Below are positions 30,974 through 37,445 of a stretch of 37,445 nt of DNA, piece by piece. Both the position numbers and the translations under genes were made by a program. The stretch is from positions 1 to 37,445 of the forward strand of contig NZ_BDQX01000054.1 of NCBI RefSeq assembly GCF_003112455.1. Direction: 5' to 3'. Position 1 is the first letter of the stretch. Each line of letters begins with the position of its first letter. The notes beneath the pieces are model-generated. The model made no database searches. It was given only the letters and a program-made list of their open reading frames with translations, and was not told the origin of the DNA. The DNA comes from Paenibacillus agaridevorans. Its GTDB lineage: Bacteria > Bacillota > Bacilli > Paenibacillales > Paenibacillaceae.

Positions 30974-32731
30974 ATGCGGAATGTCGTTTATTTGTTAGTG
31001 AGACGGTTGATGAACCGGCGCTTTTTTACGAAAATATTCATATCCATATCCGTCGTATCGTTTATCGGCGTATTCAGCTTGGTGTTCATCTACCAGCAGT
31101 ATTACGAGCGAATCATTACGGAGAACGAGCTCGACCGCGTTCAGCGCTCCATCAACCAGGCGGGCTTCAATCTGGACAACCAGTTGCAGCGCGTCGTACA
31201 GAACGTGCAATATTTGTATTATTACTCCGACAATGGCTCCGAGCTGATCGGCGATTCCGGCGGACGGCCGGTCAGCAAGCTGGAGGCGTTTCGGGGGCAA
31301 TATTCCAGCGAAGTCGAATCCGTGTTTCTGCTGATCAAGGATAACGGCAACGGCGGCCGCGAGACGCTGATTCACGATCAGGGCCTCGACAGGGTTCCCG
31401 GCATTGATTATAAAAGCCACTCTTGGTATCAAAGCTTTCTCGCGAAGGAAGCCGATATGTGGTCGAAGCCAACCCGCGACCATCTCTTTTACCAAGACAG
31501 GTCTTATTCGTCGATCTATTTGACGATAGGCAAATACGATGCGGAGGGGCGGGACGCGCTCTTGGCCGTCCGCCTGAACGGTCGTATTTTCAGCGACGCC
31601 TTCCGCCTGCTCGCAGCTTCGGATCTGCTGATCGAGTTGAAGGATGCTCGAGGATATATCGTTTATTCGTCGTTTCCGGACGGCAGCGGTTCGAACGAGG
31701 CGCATTATTTGAGAACGGAATCCCGTTTGAGCTACAGCGGCTTTCAAGTGCAGGCTTATATCAACAAAGGGGGGATAACCGATAAAGTCCGGCAGATCCA
31801 GGTCGTCAATCCGTATGTCATCATCGCCATTCTGCTCATTACGCTAATGATTTCGTTTTTGTTATCCCTGATGCTGGTCCAGCCGATCAAGAAGCTGCTG
31901 CAATTGATGAAAAAGGTGGAAATCGGCGATCTTGATGTCAGATTCTCAAGCAAATATACGGATGAGATCGGGCTGCTAGGCCGGAATTTCAATAAGATGC
32001 TCGCCAACCTGTCGGAGATGATCGACCGTGTCTACGTTGTCGAGATGGAGAAAATCAATGCCGAGATGAAGCAAAAGGATGCCATGCTGCTTGCGATGCA
32101 AAATCAGATTAATCCGCATTTTCTGTATAATACGCTGGAAGTGATCAACTGCCAGGCTATCCTGCACGATGCGCCGCCCGTCAGCAGGATGAGCAAGGCG
32201 ATGGCCGACTTCTATCGGTATACGATCGACAATCCCAGGGTGGAAGTAGAGCTCGGGACCGAGATCGAGCATGTAAGCACGTATCTGGAAATCCAACAGG
32301 AGCGTTACCCTCATATCGAGATCGATATGGATGGGTTGGAGCCGTTCGACCGGTACCCAATCGTGAAGCTTACGCTCCAGCCCATCGTGGAGAACGCCTT
32401 CCATTACGCGTTCGTGGGGGAACGGGATTATTATTTGAAACTGTACGCGGAAGATGTCGACGAATATACTTACGCCGTATGCATCGAGGATAACGGACAA
32501 GGCATGGAGGAGTCCGCCATCACATTGTGGAACGAGAGGTTCCGTGACGGCGAATCCGATGTCCCCGAAGAAGAACGGAATGACGGGCCAAAGAGAGGCA
32601 TCGGCCTGCTTAATGTACACGGGAGGATCAGGCTTCGTTACGGGGAAGGTTACGGACTGGAGCTGCATGAATCGATAACCGGGGGAGTGACCGTCCGGAT
32701 CGTATTGCCGAAGGAGGGAAAACGCGGATGA
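30974..32731 (+). CDS. YesM-type sensor histidine kinase
   Basis: This membrane kinase (585 residues) has a first membrane helix at about residues 19-42, an extracellular Cache-like sensor domain (about 43-275) and a second helix near 278-300, then HAMP and the His_kinase (PF06580-like) region. The phospho-acceptor is His382 in NPHFLYNTLEVINC. The ATP-binding domain has QPIVENAFHYAF (N box), EDNGQGM and GIGLLNVHGRIRLRYG. AGGAGG lies seven bases before ATG 30974. It overlaps the response-regulator gene by the four bases ATGA. YesM-type kinases usually sense extracellular sugars or oligosaccharides and switch on nearby ABC importers, as the downstream genes suggest. Confidence 0.94.
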   Translation: MRNVVYLLVRRLMNRRFFTKIFISISVVSFIGVFSLVFIYQQYYERIITENELDRVQRSINQAGFNLDNQLQRVVQNVQYLYYYSDNGSELIGDSGGRPVSKLEAFRGQYSSEVESVFLLIKDNGNGGRETLIHDQGLDRVPGIDYKSHSWYQSFLAKEADMWSKPTRDHLFYQDRSYSSIYLTIGKYDAEGRDALLAVRLNGRIFSDAFRLLAASDLLIELKDARGYIVYSSFPDGSGSNEAHYLRTESRLSYSGFQVQAYINKGGITDKVRQIQVVNPYVIIAILLITLMISFLLSLMLVQPIKKLLQLMKKVEIGDLDVRFSSKYTDEIGLLGRNFNKMLANLSEMIDRVYVVEMEKINAEMKQKDAMLLAMQNQINPHFLYNTLEVINCQAILHDAPPVSRMSKAMADFYRYTIDNPRVEVELGTEIEHVSTYLEIQQERYPHIEIDMDGLEPFDRYPIVKLTLQPIVENAFHYAFVGERDYYLKLYAEDVDEYTYAVCIEDNGQGMEESAITLWNERFRDGESDVPEEERNDGPKRGIGLLNVHGRIRLRYGEGYGLELHESITGGVTVRIVLPKEGKRG

Positions 32732-33783
32732 AAGTGTTGGTCGTTGACGATGAAATCGTGATCCGTCGGGGTATCGTCAAGTTGCTGGAGCAGCCGGGCG
32801 GCCACATATCGGGCATCGAAGAGGCGAAGAACGGCGAGGAAGCGCTGAACCGGATCAAGACGGGGCGATTCGATCTGCTCATCACCGACATCCAGATGCC
32901 CGTCATGAACGGCCTTCAACTGATCGCCAAAGCCCGAGAACTCTATCCCGAGCTTGCCATTATCGTGCTTAGCGGATATGCCGAATTTCAATACGTGCAG
33001 CAAGCGCTGCGGCATCAAGTGTCCGATTACCTGCTGAAGCCGATTACGGGGGACAAGCTGCAAGAGGTCATTTCGAGAGTATTGCTTAACGATCCGGCCA
33101 AATGGACATCCAGAATGGATGAGGAGAGCATTCGGCTCATGAAAGAGACGGTAGCTTCCCTCGTGAAGAACGTGCTTGCCGAACGAACGGAGGAGTCGGA
33201 CGCTGCCATCGACAGATGGGGAGCGCATTTGAACGGGCGCGGGCATACGCTGCTGGAAATGAAACGGATAATGGGCCACTTCGGCCTCCTCTTTCGTTCG
33301 GAGCTTATGCTTGCTCATAAGCGTCCGCCGGGATCGGAATCCACTCCGGTTTCCCCGGCGGCCTCTTCGCCCGAAGAATTGCTGCAAAGCTGGAAGCTGA
33401 TCTTGAGAGAGGAGATCAGGCTTGTGGCGGGCAGCCGCGCGCCCCGCAATAAACGAATCGTCGACGAGGCGATTGCGGAAATCAGCATGCGTTACGGAGA
33501 TGCCTCCCTGAATTTGTCGGGGCTGGCGGAGAACGGAGGATTAAGTCCGGCATATTTGAGCAAAATATTCAGGGAAGTCATGAAGAAACCCATTACGCAA
33601 TACATAAGCGAATTCCGGCTGGAGAATGCTAAAGAAATGCTGCTGCGGGAGGACGCTCCCAAAATCAATCATATCGCGGAGCAATGCGGCTTCAACGATT
33701 ACCCTTATTTCTCGAAAATCTTCAAAAAATATTATGGCGTTGCACCGCTCGAGTATAAAGAAAAAAATAATTCAACTATGTGA
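32728..33783 (+). CDS. YesN-type response regulator with AraC DNA-binding domain
   Basis: The 351-residue regulator has a receiver domain with acidic residues at the start (VDDE, residues 7-10), phospho-acceptor Asp54 in LLITDIQMPVMNG and the LLKP lysine. A poorly conserved linker of about 120 residues follows. The last 100 residues are AraC-type: NLSGLAENGGLSPAYLSKIF with FREVMKKPITQYI, and INHIAEQCGFNDYPYFSKIF. Both helix-turn-helix motifs are complete. It is translationally coupled to the kinase through an ATGA overlap, and a terminator follows. Its likely target is the promoter at 33865-33893 before the sugar importer. Confidence 0.94.
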   Translation: MKVLVVDDEIVIRRGIVKLLEQPGGHISGIEEAKNGEEALNRIKTGRFDLLITDIQMPVMNGLQLIAKARELYPELAIIVLSGYAEFQYVQQALRHQVSDYLLKPITGDKLQEVISRVLLNDPAKWTSRMDEESIRLMKETVASLVKNVLAERTEESDAAIDRWGAHLNGRGHTLLEMKRIMGHFGLLFRSELMLAHKRPPGSESTPVSPAASSPEELLQSWKLILREEIRLVAGSRAPRNKRIVDEAIAEISMRYGDASLNLSGLAENGGLSPAYLSKIFREVMKKPITQYISEFRLENAKEMLLREDAPKINHIAEQCGFNDYPYFSKIFKKYYGVAPLEYKEKNNSTM

Positions 33784-33785
33784 CG

Positions 33786-33812
33786 AACCTTTACATGAAG
33801 GTTTGTTTTTTT
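33786..33812 (+). terminator. Intrinsic terminator after the response regulator
   Basis: AACCTT-6 bases-AAGGTT, then TGTTTTTTT. It separates regulator and transporter transcripts. Confidence 0.85.
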
Positions 33813-33864
33813 GTATCAATTCGTAAATTAGTTTTCAGAAGACAAGAGTCGGCGTTACAATACA

Positions 33865-33893
33865 TTGTTGAAAACGGTTTATCGCGTTATGAT
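33865..33893 (+). promoter_or_regulatory. Importer promoter with cre-like site
   Basis: TTGTTG (33865-33870), 17 bases, TATGAT (33888-33893). TGAAAACGGTTTAT (33869-33882) inside the spacer agrees with 12 of 14 positions of the CcpA cre consensus (last two differ). Carbon catabolite control is inferred. Confidence 0.6.
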
Positions 33894-33981
33894 TTGAACT
33901 GTCACATCCGATGCTTCATAAAAAGGTTGATATCGGTGTGAGGTATTGTGACTCAATTATCGAACAGGGGAGTGTGCAGAC

Positions 33982-35376
33982 ATGTCGAACAAATGGACGA
34001 AGCTTACAACGGTAATGCTGCTTGCCGCCGTTATTTCTGCTTGCGGATCGGGCAACGGCAACGGCAATTCGGCGGGGACGGGCAATACCGGAGGAAACAG
34101 CGGAGGCGCGCCGGCGGGGGCGACGGATACGATCGAAGCATGGGGAGAGACGATCAAGAGCCAGTATGGAGGAGACACATTGAATCTGGCTTTCGCAAGC
34201 CATCCGTCCACGGAATCGTTCCAAAAGCTGACGGCGGATTTCGAGAAGCTGACGGGCATCAAGGTGAAGTGGGAAGTGATGGAGGAAACGTATCTGAAGA
34301 ACAAGCAGCTGCTCGACTACACGGGCAAAACGGGCTCGTACGACGTGCTGATGGTGGACGGCTTCTGGATGAGCGAATACGGCGCGAAAAAGGTCGTCGA
34401 GCCGCTTGACGAATATATCGGAAACGAGTCGCTTACGCCGGCCTGGTTCGATTACGAGGATATTATTCCCGCCTATCGCAACGGCATCAGCAAATACGAG
34501 GAGAAGACGTACGGCATTCCGACGGCCGGCGAAACCCGGTTCATTGCTTATCGGAAGGACTTGTTCGACAAGTACGGCAAGCAGGCGCCGACAACGATGG
34601 ATGAATTCCTGGAGCTGGCGCAATTCTTTAACGGCAAGGAAGACGGTTTGTACGGCGTTTCCATGAGGGCGCAACGGGGCGTCCATGCGGCATCCGGCCT
34701 GATGACGATCATGTACAACTTCGGCGGAGGATTTATCAATCAGCAGACGGGCGAAGTAACGATGAACGATCCCAAGACGGTCGAAGCGCTGCAATTCTAC
34801 GTCGATCTGCTTAAGAACGCTCCGAAAGACGTCGTGTCCTACACGCATGAAGAAGCATTGTCCGCGTTCATGACGGGCAAAAGCGCCATGTGGCTGGACG
34901 CGACGGCGCTGGCGAAGCGCATCCTGGATCCGGCAAGCTCGCAGGTGTACGACAAGGTCGCGTTCGCTCCGACGCCGGAAGGACCGGACGGCAAGGCCAG
35001 CGCGCTCGCCGGCTGGAACATGTCCATCTCCTCGCTGTCCAAAAACAAGGAAGCGGCTTGGGCGTTCATCGTCTACATGAACAGCAAAGTTAATGCCAAA
35101 GCTTACGTCGAAGGCGGAGGCGTGCCGGTACGGACATCCATCTACGAAGATCAGGAGCTTGTGGCCGCCGATCCATCCTACCCGGTGCAGCTGGCAGCGC
35201 TGAACGACGCCAACGTGCTGGTGGAGAAAGGCATCTCCTGGATTCCGCCGCATGAGAAGATGGGTCAAATTCTGGACCGGGTCGGCTACTACGTGAGTGC
35301 CGCCATGTTTGGGGAAGTGACCGCCGAAGAAGCCGCCCGGAAGGCGCAAGAAGAACTGGAGGATATTGCCGGTTAA
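33982..35376 (+). CDS. Sugar ABC transporter, extracellular solute-binding lipoprotein
   Basis: This 464-residue lipoprotein starts at ATG 33982 after GGGGAG. The signal peptide (MSNKWTKLTTVMLLAA) ends with a lipobox VISAC, followed by a Gly/Asn linker. The remainder has the family 1 binding-protein pattern: LNLAFASHPSTESFQKLTAD, DVLMVDGFWMSEYG, YGIPTAGETRFIAYRKDLFD (residues about 178-197), the Gly-rich MTIMYNFGGGFIN and FMTGKSAMWLDATALAK. It is the receptor of an importer whose two permeases follow, and it lies next to a YesM/YesN pair that probably detects the same sugar. The specific sugar cannot be deduced. No ATPase gene lies in the window, so an MsmX-like shared ATPase probably energises uptake. 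Confidence 0.94.
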   Translation: MSNKWTKLTTVMLLAAVISACGSGNGNGNSAGTGNTGGNSGGAPAGATDTIEAWGETIKSQYGGDTLNLAFASHPSTESFQKLTADFEKLTGIKVKWEVMEETYLKNKQLLDYTGKTGSYDVLMVDGFWMSEYGAKKVVEPLDEYIGNESLTPAWFDYEDIIPAYRNGISKYEEKTYGIPTAGETRFIAYRKDLFDKYGKQAPTTMDEFLELAQFFNGKEDGLYGVSMRAQRGVHAASGLMTIMYNFGGGFINQQTGEVTMNDPKTVEALQFYVDLLKNAPKDVVSYTHEEALSAFMTGKSAMWLDATALAKRILDPASSQVYDKVAFAPTPEGPDGKASALAGWNMSISSLSKNKEAAWAFIVYMNSKVNAKAYVEGGGVPVRTSIYEDQELVAADPSYPVQLAALNDANVLVEKGISWIPPHEKMGQILDRVGYYVSAAMFGEVTAEEAARKAQEELEDIAG

Positions 35377-35442
35377 CGCGGGAATCGGCGGCCGGGGGCG
35401 CCAGCGCGCCTCCGGTCAATATACGCAAGGAAGGTGACAGCA

Positions 35443-36327
35443 ATGATTCGCTCCTATTTCAAGAAGAGACCTCATCTCGTTTACATCATGCCCGCCATCG
35501 TTATACTTGGAGCTTTGACGATTATTCCGACCATCTTTCTGTACGGGCTGAGCCTGACAAATTATGAGCTTGGTTATCCGACATTCGACTTTGTTTGGCT
35601 TGAAAACTATATGCGACTATTCACTGGCAAAGACGCCGAATTCTGGTATTCGGTATCCATCAGCCTGGGCTTCATGCTTGTGACCACGGCCATCGAGCTG
35701 CTGCTCGGCTTCTGGCTGGCGGTATTGCTGGACCGCGAATTCAAGCTCAAGTTTCTTGTATTCGCCTGCATGATCGTGCCGGTGGCGATGACGCCGAGCA
35801 TTACCGGTCAAATCTGGAAGCTGATGATGAACGCGGAATACGGCGTACTGAACTACTTCCTCCAATTTTTCGGCGGCAAAGTGATCTGGTTGTCGGGGGA
35901 GAACGCGTTCTGGTCTACCGTTCTCGTTGATGTGTGGCAGAATACGCCGTTCGTGGCGCTCATTATATACGCCGGCATGCGCTCGCTGCCGTCCGATCCG
36001 TACGAAGCTGCGGCAATCGACGGAGCCGGCAAGCTGCAAGTATTCCGCAATATTACGATGCCGCTGCTCTGGCCGATGATTCTGCTGGCGGTCATCTTCC
36101 GGGCGATCGACTCGCTAAAGACGTTCGACATTCCTTATTCCCTGACGCAGGGCGGCCCTGGCAGCACTACGGAATTTCTTAGTCTTCACGTCTATCGACT
36201 CGGCTTCGCCGGGACGGGATGGATCGGGCGTTCGGCGGCGGTTTCCGTCGTGCTGCTCGTGCTCACGACCGTCATCAGCATGGTGCTGATCAGGCTTTAC
36301 CGGAAAGGAGTTGAGAACAAAGGATGA
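35443..36327 (+). CDS. Sugar ABC transporter permease (CUT1, MalF/UgpA-like)
   Basis: The 294-residue permease starts at ATG 35443, eight bases after AAGGAAGG; GTG 35434 lies inside that ribosome binding site and is not likely. It has six membrane helices, the first at about residues 12-34. The EAA loop that docks on the ATPase is PYEAAAIDGAGKLQVFRNI, near residue 185. SLTQGGPGSTTEFLSLHVYR is the usual later signature of MalF/UgpA-type subunits. It overlaps the next permease gene by four bases (ATGA). It forms the channel together with that second permease. Confidence 0.94.
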   Translation: MIRSYFKKRPHLVYIMPAIVILGALTIIPTIFLYGLSLTNYELGYPTFDFVWLENYMRLFTGKDAEFWYSVSISLGFMLVTTAIELLLGFWLAVLLDREFKLKFLVFACMIVPVAMTPSITGQIWKLMMNAEYGVLNYFLQFFGGKVIWLSGENAFWSTVLVDVWQNTPFVALIIYAGMRSLPSDPYEAAAIDGAGKLQVFRNITMPLLWPMILLAVIFRAIDSLKTFDIPYSLTQGGPGSTTEFLSLHVYRLGFAGTGWIGRSAAVSVVLLVLTTVISMVLIRLYRKGVENKG

Positions 36328-37148
36328 ATCCGCTGGGCAACAAAAAAGTCGGCGCAACGACGGCGATCCTGTTATTGCTGGTATGCGTGTTCTGCGTGTT
36401 CCCGTTCCTCTGGATGCTCATCATTAGCTTGAAGACGGGGACGCAAACGTACGATCCGGCCATATGGTTCTTCACTCCGACGATGGACAATTTCAGAGCC
36501 GTGTTCGAGGACAGGCACGCGATGGATTATTTAAAGAACAGCGCGATCGTCGTTCTGCTTACGACGTTGATATCGATTTTCCTGGGAGGTTTGGCAGCTT
36601 ACGGCTTCGCCAGATTCGAATTCAAGAAGAAGGAGAACCGGGCGTTCTGGGTACTGAGCTTGCGGATGCTTCCGCCTATGGCCTCCGTCATTCCGATTTT
36701 CGTCATGGCGAGCATGCTCGGCCTGCTGGATACGCATCTGGTGCTCGTCATTTGCTACATGCTGTTTAACATTCCTTTCACGATATGGATGATGCGCAGC
36801 TTCTTCGAGGAAATTCCGGTCGCGCTGGAGGAAGCGGCGTTCGTGGACGGAGCTTCCCGATTCCAGGTATTCGTCAAGATCATTTTGCCGCTTGCGACCC
36901 CGGGGCTTATCGCGACCGCGATCTTCTGCATCATCAATTCCTGGAACGAGTTCGTGTTCGCCCTGTTCCTGACCAGCGCGGACGCATCGACGCTTCCGAC
37001 GACCGTGACGCTCTTCTTGTCCGTAAGCGGAGTTGCATGGGGCGAGATGTCGGCGATCGGCATCGTCACTATTTTGCCTGTGTTGCTGTTCGCCATGGTC
37101 GTGCAGAAGTATATGATTCGCGGCCTAACCTTCGGCGGCGTGAAATAA
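36324..37148 (+). CDS. Sugar ABC transporter permease (CUT1, MalG/UgpE-like)
   Basis: This 274-residue permease is the second transmembrane subunit of the importer. GGAG and the ATGA overlap with the previous gene set the start at 36324. Six helices are expected; NSAIVVLLTTLISIFLGGLA and YGFARFEFKKKENRAFW are typical of the MalG side. The EAA loop is LEEAAFVDGASRFQVFVKI, and NSWNEFVFALFLTS and the terminal MIRGLTFGGVK are strong family signals. The gene is followed 44 bases later by a Gfo/Idh/MocA gene in the same direction, probably in one transcript, which links uptake with oxidation of the imported compound. Confidence 0.95.
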   Translation: MNPLGNKKVGATTAILLLLVCVFCVFPFLWMLIISLKTGTQTYDPAIWFFTPTMDNFRAVFEDRHAMDYLKNSAIVVLLTTLISIFLGGLAAYGFARFEFKKKENRAFWVLSLRMLPPMASVIPIFVMASMLGLLDTHLVLVICYMLFNIPFTIWMMRSFFEEIPVALEEAAFVDGASRFQVFVKIILPLATPGLIATAIFCIINSWNEFVFALFLTSADASTLPTTVTLFLSVSGVAWGEMSAIGIVTILPVLLFAMVVQKYMIRGLTFGGVK

Positions 37149-37192
37149 TTTAACTCATGAATCGAACCAACGAATGAAAGGCGATGAAGGTC

Positions 37193-37445
37193 ATGACAAC
37201 AATTAAAATGGGAATCGTCGGCGCGGGAACATGGGGCCAGACGCACGCTTATATTTATAACGATCATCCGCATGCCGAGGTGGCTGCGGTATGCGACATG
37301 AACGCGGAGCGGGCCGCCGCGCTCGCCGAGAAGTTCGGCGTTCCTGCTTCCCGCGTATACACGGATCATAACGAGATGCTGCGAACCGGAGGAATCGATG
37401 CGGTGGCGATCGTCACGCCCGATTTTGCCCATACGAGAGTGGCGG
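37193..37445 (+). CDS. Gfo/Idh/MocA-family oxidoreductase (5' part, runs off window)
   Basis: The visible 84 codons form the N-terminal Rossmann fold: MTTIKMGIVGAGTWGQTHAY contains the GXGXXG-type loop, followed by AAVCDMNAERAAALAEKFGV and IDAVAIVTPDFAHTRVA. The EKP motif and substrate domain lie outside the window. Two in-frame starts are possible: ATG 37184 (AAAGG two bases before it) and ATG 37193 (AAAGG 11 bases upstream, AAGG two). The gene follows the sugar permease with no terminator, so it is probably co-transcribed with the importer and oxidises the imported sugar or polyol. It is the third member of this family in the window. Confidence 0.9.
   Translation, partial: MTTIKMGIVGAGTWGQTHAYIYNDHPHAEVAAVCDMNAERAAALAEKFGVPASRVYTDHNEMLRTGGIDAVAIVTPDFAHTRVA

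Overview
This is a chromosomal segment with protein families and gene pairs typical of a spore-forming, Gram-positive member of the Paenibacillaceae (Paenibacillus or Cohnella are the best guesses). It carries a sspI small acid-soluble spore protein gene divergent from a TrmH/SpoU methyltransferase gene, S-layer homology (SLH) repeats, a YwmB-family protein, YesM/YesN-type two-component genes, an extra murG, many GGAGG ribosome binding sites and many intrinsic terminators. The moderately high G+C content, AraC/LacI-regulated sugar genes and short hairpin-rich intergenic repeats fit the same assignment. The genus is inferred, not proven.

Left part (1-7.4 kb): the 3' end of moeA, a 0.5 kb region without a credible gene, two small unknown minus-strand proteins, a YwmB-like membrane protein, zwf (glucose-6-phosphate dehydrogenase) and prfC (release factor 3). 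prfC has an unusual structured leader with an overlapping upstream reading frame. Between zwf and prfC is a patch resembling the right end of an IS200/IS605-type element.

Middle part (7.4-15.3 kb): an exact-length 100-bp tandem duplication with hairpins, a glutamine-rich coiled-coil protein, two neighbouring envelope proteins (a membrane-anchored FAD oxidoreductase with an SLH-like tail, and a secreted beta-lactamase-fold serine hydrolase with SLH repeats), a MerR regulator plus GAP-family membrane protein driven by a classic 19-bp-spacer MerR promoter, and a stand-alone MurG paralogue.

Carbohydrate-type cluster (15.3-21.9 kb): a phytanoyl-CoA dioxygenase-like gene and a divergent AraC regulator share an intergenic region holding two direct repeats spaced exactly 21 bp. 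Next comes a LacI regulator with an anomalous start, followed in the same direction by Gfo/Idh/MocA oxidoreductase, ThuA-like protein and a second Gfo/Idh/MocA oxidoreductase. A 165-bp TA-flanked MITE-like element sits inside this run.

Repeat and osmoprotection part (21.9-27.2 kb): a hairpin array of about 51 bp period, the relic of an AraC-family gene next to a VOC/glyoxalase protein, then a complete opuA-type glycine betaine importer (ATPase, permease, lipoprotein) divergent from its probable GbsR-type regulator.

Right part (27.2-37.4 kb): an orphan phnM, sspI / trmH-family pair, an M50-type membrane metalloprotease, and a sugar-uptake module: YesM-like histidine kinase, YesN-like response regulator, sugar-binding lipoprotein and two permeases, followed by a third Gfo/Idh/MocA oxidoreductase cut by the window end. 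The kinase and regulator probably sense the sugar outside the cell and switch on the importer, and the dehydrogenase probably starts its catabolism. I see no CRISPR array, tRNA, rRNA or phage genes.
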